Assembly: GCA_017431185.1 (NCBI GenBank)
Contig: JAFRLP010000262.1
Coordinates: 1 to 7,053, forward strand
Direction of reading: 5' to 3'
Source: Victivallales bacterium
GTDB lineage: Bacteria > Verrucomicrobiota > Lentisphaeria > Oligosphaerales > Oligosphaeraceae
DNA length: 7,053 nucleotides
Part shown: piece by piece, positions 1-7,053 of the stretch
Layout of the letters: the number at the start of each line of letters is the position of its first letter
Position numbering within the stretch: position 1 is the stretch's first letter
The notes under the pieces: generated by a model
The model's input: the letters and a program-made list of their open reading frames with translations, nothing else
Databases searched by the model: none
What the model was told of the DNA's origin: nothing
Translations under genes and position numbers: made by a program

Positions 1-3000
1 TGAAGCACGCGGAGTTTGAGTTCGTCGGAATTGGCCTTGAGTTCGGGGGCGTACATGCCGACAGCCGTGGCAGGCAAGGCGCTGTACTGACCGGGGAATT
101 GGGCGCGAAGACGATAGGATATCACACTGGTTCCGCGTGGAAGACGATGGAGCATCGCCGCCACGTGGCGGGCGCGGAATTCCATATAGGCGGGAAGCCC
201 ATTCATCCAGCGATAGCCACTGCGCACATCCTCCGGTTCGGTTCCTGCGACTTTCCTGTCCTCAATGCAGAGATACTCGTAGTCGTTCTTGGACTCCAGC
301 GTCAGCACCACCTCCAGCAAATCGCCAGGCTGGACGGCTGCGCCGCTCTCCAGGCGTTCCCGCAGGAAGCGCTCCTCGCGCTGCTCCACCACCTGACCGC
401 TGGAACTGACGGCTTTGCGGGTCTCGTCATCCTTCACCAGACGGTAAACCTGCCTGTCCACCTTGACCTCCAATCCCGCAGCCGGGATGAAATCCTGCAA
501 GGAGAAATACTCCAGGTAACTGTTAAGGTAGAGTGGAGAAGTTCCGCTGTGGCGCACCGTCAGTTCATGCCGTCCCGTCGGGATTTCGCGTTCCAGGCCC
601 AGTTCCGCCGAAAAGAGATTCTCGGCGGTGATGCGGGAGGAGGCCACGAGCTGTCCGTCCAGCAGGATTTCCACCTTGGCGTCCGGCTTGTTCTCGCCCG
701 TCGCCGCGATATATTCTGCGAATGCCTCCAGGCAGGCTGCTGTGTCGCGTGTGGAGCGCCAGTAGGTGGCGTGCTTTCGGTTGTTGAGCAGGTACTTGAC
801 CAGACGCGGCGCCACGGGATCCTGGGGATTGGCGAGCAGCGTCAATTTCAGGAAAGCCGCATACGTCTCGAACTCGTCCCCATACCAGTGCCACCAATAG
901 CCATTGTTGCGCAGTTCCAGCCAAGCGGTCTGGTTCTCGTCATCCTGGCGCAGCCACTGCCGAATGTACTTGTGGATTTCCTTCCAGCGAGGGTCGTTCA
1001 GCAGGAAGAACGCCTGAGCCAGCCGTGCATTGACATAGAGGGAGAAATCAGTGCGGGCACGATACAGATAATCCGCCATGTCGGGGGAGTTGATTTTGGA
1101 CTCGACAAGCGTGGCATACACCAGTGCGTCGATGGGGCTGGGGTTGTCCTTGCGCGGACCGTCCTTTTTGAGGGGGGCCGCCTTGAGTTCCCTGAGTTGT
1201 TCGTCCTGATGGCGCGACAGCCACTTGCGGGCGTCTTTGAGGGCTCTCTGAGGCATCTTCACGCCATTCGCCAAGGCGAGTTCCAGACCATGCAAGACCA
1301 CGCAGGTCGTATGTGCGCTGGAGTGCTCTCCATAGCCGGAGAACCATCCCCAGCCACCGTCAGAGCACTGCATCGCCAGCAAGTCCTTGACTCCTTTGGC
1401 GACCATCTTCTCCATCTCGGCGGTATCGAAGACGGGGCTGCGGTCATAGCGGGACCATTGCGCCCGGCGCAACTCCGCGTCCCCCAACTCCTGGGCATTG
1501 AGGTTGGCGGAGTGGCTTCGGATATCCTCCAGGGAGAGTCCCAGATTGCGAAGAACGCCTTGGGCAAGCACGGCGGGGACAAAGCGGTTAAGCGTCTGCT
1601 CGGTGCAGCCGTATGGGTAGTCCAGCAGATAGGGCAGGGCATCCAGCATCGCCAGCGCCAGGGAGGGCGACCAGCGCAGTTGCAGTTTTGCCGTGCCCCG
1701 TATCTTCTCGGGCACCTCCAGCGCCAGTGGTTCCTCCGAATTGCCGGCGGGAAGCGCGCGGGAGGCGGCGACCATCTTCTCCAGACCATGCACCACTATC
1801 GGCAGCGTCAGCTCCATCCCGTCCGAATCATTGGAGGAGACCGCCGTCACCTGGATTTTGGTGTCGCCAATGGAAGCGGCACGTGCGCTCCACTCCACGC
1901 GCCGTTGTCCCTTTGGGGGAACATCGACCGTAATCTCCAGAGGCGACTCCACCGCCAAAAGCGAGTCAGGTTTCAGGCTTACTCTTACACGTTGCGTCTC
2001 CTCGCTCTGGTTGTCCGCCAGCGCCGACAGCGTCACATTGTCGCCCTGAACGAGGAGGCGCGGAGCCTCCAGGCGAACCATCAGTTCCTTTGCCGTGGCA
2101 AACCGACATTTTGCCGAGCCGACACGTGTCGTGTCCGTGATGACCCAGGCACGGCACGCCCAATCTGTCAGATTCTCTGGTAGCGTAAATGGCACAATGG
2201 CCTCCCCCCTTTCATCCAGCATGGCGGTCACAGTCCACAGTGCGGTATCCGCAAAATCCGTGCGGATATGGATGGCTGGCGTGTCCGTTTGGATATTGTT
2301 TTCCGCTCTTGACTCCAGGACAACGCCCCCGTCTTCGGCAACCGCTCCAGCTTTCATGAATCCAAAGTCCCGACCGCCATGGAAATACCGATGTTTGCAA
2401 TGGACTGTGGCGGGCCTGATGTCTGCATTCAACCCCAGGGTGGAGAGGCTGGCCATGTCCCATTGCGCGAAAGTGTCGTTCGGGAAGGTGTAGTCGCTCC
2501 ATGCCAGGCAGGAGTGATAGGAGCGCAGTCCAGAATAGAAACGTTCACGGACATCCGCCTCCACTCGGTCGGCGATATAATCCAGACTTCGGTCATAGAC
2601 GGCCACGGTGACCGTGGACTGTACGGGGGCGCCGTCCAGTCCCTGCGCCCGTATGCGCAAGAACGTCTTGGCGCCAGGTTTGACGGAAGATTTCTCTGGA
2701 GTCAGAGTCACCTCCAGCACGCGGCTGGACGGCGGAACCAGCACGCGTTCCACGACATGATGCACCTGTCCATCGGCGACAGTCCACCCTTCGACGAAGA
2801 AGTTCGGACAATCCTTCGCTGTGATTTCAATGTCACGCACCAGCGTGTGCCCCCGAGTCCACAGTCCCTCCAATTGGGAACTGCCGACATTCGCCCGCAT
2901 GTTCAGCGTCACGAAGGCGTCTGGCCTGGCGGTCTGGATGGCCAGCCGAGCAGTTTCGCCTGGACGATAGTCTGGCTTTTCCACGGTGAGTTTCAGACCG

Positions 3001-5933
3001 TCTCCATCAAAGCCATGGCCATCGTCCCCTGCGCCGACAATATGGATTTGGGTGGAAGCGGAGACCGACCGTCCACGTTCATCCGTAACCGTCAAAGAAG
3101 CCAGATAGACTCCAGGTGCGGTGGCGCTGAATTCCTGTCGAGAGACTTTTTCCGCAGACAACTCGATTGTCCATTCACGAACTGTCTCCTCGGTGGCCTT
3201 CCCATCCGCGCCATAGTGAAGGCGCGCCAATTTTAGCAGTCCAGCCCCGGGCATCTGCGTGCCGTCCTGCAAAGTGGCGATGGCGGAGAGCGTCCCCTTG
3301 CGCCCGACGTTGTAGAATCCACGGTCATGCCAGAGATGGACACGGAACGGGGTCTGGGATGCATAGGCGGTGGCGTTGCCGATGATGGTGGCACGTGATG
3401 CGTCCTGCACCGTCGCCACTGCGGTGTAACGCACGGCATGACCGCCCAGCGAGGCCAATTCGCGCGCGGTGTCAAGGGTGGCATGGAACGTGCCGTTCTC
3501 ATCCAGTTCGCCCTCGATGTCCAGCGCCACCAGGGGAGATGCGCCGTGGAAAGTGCGGGGCTCCACCCGCCTCCTGCCATAGCCTCCGCGTCCCCCCGGG
3601 TTATCATTGCGCAACTGTTCGAAAGGTCGCCAGAAGTAGCCCCGTCCATAGAACCAGTCCCAGGGCAATGGTGGATACCAGTCATCGTCGTTCAGCTCAC
3701 CGTAAATGCGCAAGTTCACCTGCCCATCCGTCACGGGCCCGCCGAAATAGTATTTTGCCTGAACGGTAAAATCGATTTTTTCGCCCAAGGAGACGGCTTC
3801 CTTCGGGCCTGTCACCGTCACCTCGTATTCGGGCTTTCGATACTCTTCGACACGGAAACTGACGGCGGAGTTGTGGAAATAATCCGCGTGCAGTGACCAA
3901 CTGCCCAGTTTGGTGTCTGCAGGCACCATCCACTCGAAATCAACGGCGCCGCATGAATCACAAGTCAACTCCGTCTCCTGGATTTTGTCTCCCGTTGGCG
4001 AGCAAAGCAACACCTTGACTTTTCGTCCCGCAAAGGAGTTGGGAGTCTCCATGGTGTAATCGGGCTGCGCCATCCACAGACGGGCATGAACCGTGTCGCC
4101 AGGGCGATACACAGGGCGGTCAGTCACGCCGTACACCCGCGTGTCGCAGTTGGGGTCATAGACAAGGGGGCATCCGCTGGAGCCGCACCAAAGCGCGGTG
4201 CGCCCGTCTTCCGTCTTTACCGTTGCCAGCCATTGCCAAGAGGAATAGTTTGAAGAGAAGAGTTCGGATGCGGCATAAAGCCCATTGCCGTCGGTCTTTC
4301 CTGAGAACTCCGTGATTTCCAGAACACGCCGTTTCTCCTTCCAGACGGCTTTTTCGCCAATGGCCTGCACGGTTGCCCCCGCTACAGGGGCTCCGCTCAT
4401 TGCGTCCAGCACCTGAAGCCTGGTCTGTTCCAAGGTCCCCACCCGCAGCACCCGCAGACTCTCCAGCAGCAGGCAGGTGCGCACCCGATGGCCGCCAGGC
4501 ATCCGTGCCTCCAGAAGCCAGACACCTGCTGACAACGGCGGAACGGTGACGGTATGCACGGTGTCCAAGTGCCCCGCCGTTGGCTGAAGTTCCTCTGACC
4601 AGGTGACTGGTTTCCCCTGCCAAAATTTCTTTTCGCCCGCCTCATCCATCCGTTCAGGGATGGACTCCACAAAGGAGGACAAATCATCCCATTTAGGATG
4701 GAGTGCCAGCCGCTGGAACAACGCCGAACGCTTCACGCCGCCGCATGCAGCCTTTGCCAGCGCCAGAACATCCACCTGTCGGGCTGTGAACTGGACACTC
4801 CGCGCATTGCGAAACACCAGACGGGGGCGGATCGGATGCGCCGCAGGCTGGCTCGGCATCGGCTCAAACGAGCACAGGTCATCCGTAATCTGGCGGATGT
4901 TGTATTCCGCCCGCTTCTCATCATATTTCCGATAGACCTCCCACCAGGGCAACGCCAAATCGTACTGCCGACGTGACATGTGGCACTGCGCCAACGCCCC
5001 CGCATGGACAGGCTGGTCGGGATGCAACTCCAGCATTCGACGGTAGTGATGCAGGAAATTATACTCGTCAGGCAACGTGACACGGTGAATGATCTCGCCA
5101 ATCCTGACGTAAGTCTCGTTCTCCGCAAGCGACTCCAGAGGATAGCGCTCTGTGTCGAATCCAGAGGTTTCGTTAAGATAAGTCTTCCCGAAATTGGCCA
5201 TTCGATAGAGGGCTGCGAATTCGCCGTCCGCATCAAGGGCGGCCAATTTGGACAGCAGCCAGCGCCACCTTTCGCCGTCATTGGCGGCGCTCTCCCAGGA
5301 GGAAGGCACGCCGAACCACAGCGGAGTTTCCCCGTCCTTCTGCGCTGGATAGCCATTGCCCGCGACGGACGGCGCGCATTCCCCGTGCCTGGGCAACTCC
5401 GTCAAATCGGTCTTCAGCAGCAGACTAAGGGCGTTGCCCTGACGCAGCAAATCGGCAAAGTTCGAATAGAACACGACTTGCCAGCCTACTGGGCACTGCC
5501 CCAGATTGGGCATGGCCTGCTCAAACAGCCTCAGGCGGAGGATGGTGTCGCGCCACGTGTCGTTCACCTGCGGCCAGTTATTCTCGCCACGGCGGAATTC
5601 GTCATTCACCAGGGTACCCCAGCCAGTCACGTGGATGCGGGACACCTTGCTGGCAAAGATGGGGTTGGCGGGGAAGCGGGCGATTCCCCTCTCCAGCAGG
5701 GCGTCCCATTCGTTCAGCCGCCGCAGTTTATCCAGGCATAGAGATGCCCACAGGAGTGCTTCGCCAGACTGGCCGGGGAGCGCGTCAGGTCTGTCCAGCG
5801 CTTGCTTCGTGCAGTTCAGCGCCTGCTCGTACTTGCCGTCGGAAAACAGACGCTTCACTTCCGGCAACCAATCCTCCTGTCCCAATGCAAACAATCCAGT
5901 CATCACCATCAAGGCCAGCCACAGTTTTTTCAT
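1..5933 (-). CDS. Alpha-2-macroglobulin family protein, thioester-containing, exported (C-terminus cut by window edge)
   Basis: One frame stays open from the ATG at 5933-5931 to base 1, giving 1977 codons with no stop. Bacterial A2Ms are thought to trap proteases in the periplasm: cleavage of a bait region exposes a thioester that binds the attacker covalently. Approximate layout by residue: Sec signal 1-18; TPR-like helices about 19-100 and 290-350; MG1-like strands from about 369; a carboxypeptidase-regulatory-like beta domain about 500-560; MG2 with TDRPVYRPGD at 604-613; MG3 start with VEEYRKPEYEV at 695; another MG domain with EKPDYRPGE at 985; MG6 from about 1080; bait-like linker about 1165-1225; MG7-type A2M domain with LPENLTDW at 1251-1258; thioester domain about 1430-1735 with CTEQ at 1443-1446 and GGWGWF at 1526; C-terminal MG domain from about 1813. 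The end resembles the usual family terminus, so only a few residues should be missing. No strong Shine-Dalgarno precedes the ATG; the start is chosen because MKK begins a good signal peptide. The family is certain; the role is inferred. Confidence 0.95.
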   Translation of the reverse strand, partial: MKKLWLALMVMTGLFALGQEDWLPEVKRLFSDGKYEQALNCTKQALDRPDALPGQSGEALLWASLCLDKLRRLNEWDALLERGIARFPANPIFASKVSRIHVTGWGTLVNDEFRRGENNWPQVNDTWRDTILRLRLFEQAMPNLGQCPVGWQVVFYSNFADLLRQGNALSLLLKTDLTELPRHGECAPSVAGNGYPAQKDGETPLWFGVPSSWESAANDGERWRWLLSKLAALDADGEFAALYRMANFGKTYLNETSGFDTERYPLESLAENETYVRIGEIIHRVTLPDEYNFLHHYRRMLELHPDQPVHAGALAQCHMSRRQYDLALPWWEVYRKYDEKRAEYNIRQITDDLCSFEPMPSQPAAHPIRPRLVFRNARSVQFTARQVDVLALAKAACGGVKRSALFQRLALHPKWDDLSSFVESIPERMDEAGEKKFWQGKPVTWSEELQPTAGHLDTVHTVTVPPLSAGVWLLEARMPGGHRVRTCLLLESLRVLRVGTLEQTRLQVLDAMSGAPVAGATVQAIGEKAVWKEKRRVLEITEFSGKTDGNGLYAASELFSSNYSSWQWLATVKTEDGRTALWCGSSGCPLVYDPNCDTRVYGVTDRPVYRPGDTVHARLWMAQPDYTMETPNSFAGRKVKVLLCSPTGDKIQETELTCDSCGAVDFEWMVPADTKLGSWSLHADYFHNSAVSFRVEEYRKPEYEVTVTGPKEAVSLGEKIDFTVQAKYYFGGPVTDGQVNLRIYGELNDDDWYPPLPWDWFYGRGYFWRPFEQLRNDNPGGRGGYGRRRVEPRTFHGASPLVALDIEGELDENGTFHATLDTARELASLGGHAVRYTAVATVQDASRATIIGNATAYASQTPFRVHLWHDRGFYNVGRKGTLSAIATLQDGTQMPGAGLLKLARLHYGADGKATEETVREWTIELSAEKVSRQEFSATAPGVYLASLTVTDERGRSVSASTQIHIVGAGDDGHGFDGDGLKLTVEKPDYRPGETARLAIQTARPDAFVTLNMRANVGSSQLEGLWTRGHTLVRDIEITAKDCPNFFVEGWTVADGQVHHVVERVLVPPSSRVLEVTLTPEKSSVKPGAKTFLRIRAQGLDGAPVQSTVTVAVYDRSLDYIADRVEADVRERFYSGLRSYHSCLAWSDYTFPNDTFAQWDMASLSTLGLNADIRPATVHCKHRYFHGGRDFGFMKAGAVAEDGGVVLESRAENNIQTDTPAIHIRTDFADTALWTVTAMLDERGEAIVPFTLPENLTDWACRAWVITDTTRVGSAKCRFATAKELMVRLEAPRLLVQGDNVTLSALADNQSEETQRVRVSLKPDSLLAVESPLEITVDVPPKGQRRVEWSARAASIGDTKIQVTAVSSNDSDGMELTLPIVVHGLEKMVAASRALPAGNSEEPLALEVPEKIRGTAKLQLRWSPSLALAMLDALPYLLDYPYGCTEQTLNRFVPAVLAQGVLRNLGLSLEDIRSHSANLNAQELGDAELRRAQWSRYDRSPVFDTAEMEKMVAKGVKDLLAMQCSDGGWGWFSGYGEHSSAHTTCVVLHGLELALANGVKMPQRALKDARKWLSRHQDEQLRELKAAPLKKDGPRKDNPSPIDALVYATLVESKINSPDMADYLYRARTDFSLYVNARLAQAFFLLNDPRWKEIHKYIRQWLRQDDENQTAWLELRNNGYWWHWYGDEFETYAAFLKLTLLANPQDPVAPRLVKYLLNNRKHATYWRSTRDTAACLEAFAEYIAATGENKPDAKVEILLDGQLVASSRITAENLFSAELGLEREIPTGRHELTVRHSGTSPLYLNSYLEYFSLQDFIPAAGLEVKVDRQVYRLVKDDETRKAVSSSGQVVEQREERFLRERLESGAAVQPGDLLEVVLTLESKNDYEYLCIEDRKVAGTEPEDVRSGYRWMNGLPAYMEFRARHVAAMLHRLPRGTSVISYRLRAQFPGQYSALPATAVGMYAPELKANSDELKLRVL
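1596..1607 (-). other. Thioester motif CTEQ of the A2M
   Basis: Codons TGC ACC GAG CAG encode Cys1443-Thr-Glu-Gln1446 within the context YPYGCTEQTLNRF. In thioester A2Ms and complement proteins, the Cys and Gln side chains of a CxEQ motif form the internal thioester that traps the attacking protease. Both reacting residues and the preceding PYG are kept, so this copy should be chemically competent. The Gly-Gly-Trp-rich helix repeat about 80 residues further on (1526-1531) is typical of the alpha/alpha toroid that carries this motif. Confidence 0.93.
5880..5933 (-). other. Signal peptide of the A2M (Sec, non-lipoprotein)
   Basis: The protein begins MKKLWLALMVMTGLFALGQ. This is a short positive n-region, a hydrophobic core of about 13 residues, and an A-x-G pattern that suits signal peptidase I cleavage after Gly18. 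There is no cysteine near the cleavage site, so there is no lipobox. The mature protein should be released into the periplasm or beyond rather than tethered by lipid, unlike E. coli YfhM, which is a lipoprotein. The exact cleavage site is an inference. Confidence 0.8.
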
Positions 5934-6022
5934 AGCACGGAAAACGCCAAAATTCACGGGTGGTCAATGCACGTCTCTGGGGAGGTTCAAGCCCTTTGTC
6001 CATACGGGAGAAGCCCAGGTCA

Positions 6023-6070
6023 TTCGGGCGACAGCCATCGACCGTATCCAATCGAGCCCCGTCACCCGAA
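6023..6070 (-). repeat. Imperfect inverted repeat / possible leader hairpin upstream of the A2M
   Basis: The arms at 6023-6032 (TTCGGGCGAC) and 6061-6070 (GTCACCCGAA) pair over 10 bp with one mismatch. In minus-strand RNA that mismatch becomes a G-U pair, so the stem is complete only in the A2M transcript orientation. Inside, after a 5x5 internal loop, TCGA pairs with TCGA around a 10-base loop. No T-run follows, so it does not look like an intrinsic terminator. It lies about 90-137 bases before the A2M start codon and could be a structured leader or a protein-binding site. It could also be chance. Confidence 0.4.
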
Positions 6071-6112
6071 AAGCCAGGTGTGCCCCCGGAGGCAATTGAA
6101 AACCATTTCTTT

Positions 6113-6140
6113 ACTGTAATCTTCATCCTCTGATTTTCAA
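6113..6140 (-). promoter_or_regulatory. Weak candidate sigma70-type promoter for the A2M gene
   Basis: Read on the minus strand, TTGAAA (6140-6135) and TACAGT (6118-6113) are separated by 16 bases. They match the -35 consensus at 5 of 6 positions and the -10 consensus at 4 of 6. Transcription would begin near 6106 and give a leader of about 170 bases that includes the inverted repeat at 6023-6070. The match is modest and the sigma-factor preferences of this organism are unknown, so this is only the best candidate I could find. Confidence 0.22.
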
Positions 6141-6166
6141 ATGATTGACAATTTTCGGGTTTAAAG

Positions 6167-6194
6167 TGGACAAACGAATTTTGAAGTGTATATT
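6167..6194 (+). promoter_or_regulatory. Candidate sigma70-type promoter for the phosphatase gene
   Basis: TGGACA at 6167-6172 and TATATT at 6189-6194 are spaced by 16 bases, and each matches the sigma70 consensus at 5 of 6 positions. Transcription would begin near 6201, leaving a leader of about 36 bases before the ATG at 6237. A perfect TTGACA lies further upstream at 6145-6150 but has no acceptable -10 at the right distance. The -10 element overlaps an in-frame GTG at 6186, which argues against that codon as the translation start. Confidence 0.5.
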
Positions 6195-6223
6195 AAACCC
6201 AAACATATTTTTCGTCAACCTAC

Positions 6224-6227
6224 AGGA
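6224..6227 (+). promoter_or_regulatory. Ribosome binding site that selects the phosphatase start
   Basis: AGGA at 6224-6227 sits 9 bases before the ATG at 6237, a workable spacing. It directly abuts the in-frame ATG at 6228, which leaves no room for initiation there. It also lies downstream of the alternative GTG at 6186. This favours 6237 as the start, giving an N-terminus (MEDQILCTLRETAREAG) that matches the usual beginning of the family. Confidence 0.6.
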
Positions 6228-6236
6228 ATGATTTTT

Positions 6237-7022
6237 ATGGAAGACCAGATTCTATGCACGTTGCGTGAGACTGCCCGCGAGGCTGGGAGCAAACTCCTGG
6301 AGTATTTCGGGCATCTGCACACAGATGAGATTGTGCATAAGGGCAAGATTGATTTGGTCAGCGTGGCTGACCGCACCACAGAGAAGTTGATTCGGGAACG
6401 GCTGGCCAAGGCGTATCCTGACATTGGCTTCCACGGCGAGGAGAGCGGCGGCACACCATTTGACCAGGGGAAAATCTTTGAGACCGACCCTTTGGACGGC
6501 ACCAGCAATTTCGTCCACGCGCTTCCGTTGTTCTGCGTCTCCATCGCGTACGTTGAAGACGGGACTCCCAAGGCGGGGGTGGTGTATGCCCCCGTGCTGA
6601 ACGAGATGTTCAGCGCCAGTTACGGAAAGGGGGCCTGGCTGAACGGCATGCCTTTGCATGTCTCCAGAGTCGCCAATCTGATAGACGCGGAAGTCCAGAC
6701 CGGATACAGTTGCGTGCGCGCCAACCTGCCCAAGGACAATGTGGCAATTGCAGCCGATGTGGTTCGCCAGGTGCTGTGCATGCGTGTCCTTGGCACCGCA
6801 GCCTTGGCCTTGTGCTGGCTGGCGGCAGGGCGTTTCGACGCCGTGTGGGAATTGAAGCTGGGGCCTTGGGACTGGGCTGCGGGCAAACTGATCGTCGAGG
6901 AGGCAGGCGGCAAGGTGACGGACGCCACAGGGGACTCTCTGGATTGGCACAACGGTCGCGTCCTGGCCACCAACGGCCTTATTCACGCACCTTTGGCAGA
7001 GACAATCGCCAAATATCTCTGA
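6237..7022 (+). CDS. Inositol monophosphatase family protein (SuhB-like)
   Basis: The product is 261 residues, close to the usual 260-270 of the family. These are cytoplasmic Mg2+-dependent phosphatases that hydrolyse inositol-1-phosphate or related small phosphate esters. All metal-binding motifs are visible: GEES at 67-70; DPLDGTSNFVH at 84-94, with Asp84 and Asp87 as expected metal ligands and Gly-Thr at 88-89; and PWDWAAG at 210-216, with Asp212. The stretch KGKIDLVSVADRTTEK (35-50) matches the N-terminal substrate-loop region, and VLGTAALALCWLAAGRFDA (184-202) is the conserved core helix. No signal peptide is present. The family also includes histidinol-phosphatases and 3'-phosphoadenosine phosphatases, so the substrate is uncertain; the DPLDGT-type motif and length fit the SuhB/IMPase branch best. 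It has its own promoter-like sequence and probably leads an operon with the gene starting 25 bases downstream. Confidence 0.95.
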   Translation: MEDQILCTLRETAREAGSKLLEYFGHLHTDEIVHKGKIDLVSVADRTTEKLIRERLAKAYPDIGFHGEESGGTPFDQGKIFETDPLDGTSNFVHALPLFCVSIAYVEDGTPKAGVVYAPVLNEMFSASYGKGAWLNGMPLHVSRVANLIDAEVQTGYSCVRANLPKDNVAIAADVVRQVLCMRVLGTAALALCWLAAGRFDAVWELKLGPWDWAAGKLIVEEAGGKVTDATGDSLDWHNGRVLATNGLIHAPLAETIAKYL

Positions 7023-7034
7023 AACATACAAGGC

Positions 7035-7040
7035 AAGGAG
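7035..7040 (+). promoter_or_regulatory. Strong ribosome binding site of the downstream gene
   Basis: AAGGAG at 7035-7040 is a near-perfect Shine-Dalgarno. It stands 7 bases before the ATG at 7048 and only 1 base before an in-frame ATG at 7042, so 7048 is the better start. It lies between the phosphatase stop (7020-7022) and the next gene with no room for a terminator, which supports co-transcription. Confidence 0.7.
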
Positions 7041-7047
7041 AATGAAC

Positions 7048-7053
7048 ATGAAA
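7048..7053 (+). CDS. Start of a downstream gene (only the first two codons visible)
   Basis: ATG AAA follows the AAGGAG ribosome binding site at a normal distance and then the window ends. An alternative in-frame start at 7042 would add Met-Asn. Nothing can be said about the product. The 25-base gap after the phosphatase stop suggests the two genes form one transcription unit. Confidence 0.55.

Larger units (their letters stand above)
5934..6236. other. Divergent intergenic spacer between the A2M and phosphatase genes
   Basis: This 303-base stretch separates two genes transcribed away from each other. The A2M-proximal part (about 5934-6100) is GC-richer and holds an imperfect inverted repeat at 6023-6070. 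The phosphatase-proximal part (about 6105-6236) is clearly AT-rich and holds the promoter-like sequences and the ribosome binding site of the phosphatase. I see no tRNA, no terminator with a T-run and no convincing small gene. A 113-codon minus-strand frame beginning at 6126 crosses the spacer and runs into the A2M gene out of frame; I treat it as spurious. Confidence 0.7.

Noticed and set aside
99..2183. A 694-codon plus-strand open frame, with others in the same frame at 2379-3236, 3438-3896 and 4980-5741
   Set aside because: All lie exactly antisense to the A2M codons, in the register where antisense stops arise only from sense TTA, CTA or TCA codons. The A2M uses these rarely (I noted about a dozen and no TTA), which is enough to leave long open antisense frames. 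Their translations show no recognisable domain, while the sense strand is a clear A2M throughout.
6081..6094. GC-rich short inverted repeat (TGCC...GGCA) as a terminator
   Set aside because: The stem is only 4 bp, no T-run follows on either strand, and no gene ends nearby.
5785..6126. A 113-codon minus-strand frame starting in the spacer (MKITVKKWFSIASGG...)
   Set aside because: It overlaps the A2M start out of frame, its product shows no family resemblance, and the AGAGG sequence before its ATG directly abuts the start codon.
6186..6236. N-terminal extension of the phosphatase from GTG at 6186 or ATG at 6228
   Set aside because: The GTG lies beside the putative -10 element and has no ribosome binding site. 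The ATG at 6228 touches the AGGA. The family's N-terminus aligns from 6237.
6252..7049. A 265-codon minus-strand frame covering the phosphatase gene
   Set aside because: It is antisense to a gene with all inositol-monophosphatase motifs, and its own translation has no recognisable domain.

Overview
The window holds two genes that diverge from a 303-base spacer, plus the first codons of a third. From its right edge to base 1, almost all of the left 5.9 kb is a single uninterrupted minus-strand gene for a very large exported alpha-2-macroglobulin (A2M). It runs off the left edge only a few codons before its expected end. To the right, on the plus strand, is a complete inositol-monophosphatase-family gene. 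It is followed after 25 bases by the start of another plus-strand gene, which probably belongs to the same transcript.

Organism: this is a bacterium. The A2M has an N-terminal Sec signal, so the host is probably Gram-negative (diderm). A long A2M with a helical-repeat N-terminus and no lipobox, together with moderately high GC content, would fit the Planctomycetes-Verrucomicrobia-Lentisphaerae group. That placement is a low-confidence inference from architecture, because there is no rRNA or other marker in the window.

Layout: 1-5933 (minus) A2M, with signal peptide, TPR-like helical region, macroglobulin (MG) domains, a bait-like linker, a thioester domain with an intact PYGCTEQ motif and a C-terminal MG domain. 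5934-6236 is the divergent spacer: GC-richer near the A2M, where it holds an imperfect 10-bp inverted repeat, and AT-rich near the phosphatase, where it holds a good sigma70-type promoter. 6237-7022 (plus) is the phosphatase. 7048 onward (plus) is the next gene.

The two main genes have no obvious functional link. The A2M is expected to trap proteases outside the cytoplasm, while the phosphatase is a cytoplasmic sugar/inositol-phosphate phosphatase. I found no mobile element, CRISPR array, RNA gene or clear novel system. The several long plus-strand open frames inside the A2M region are antisense shadows.
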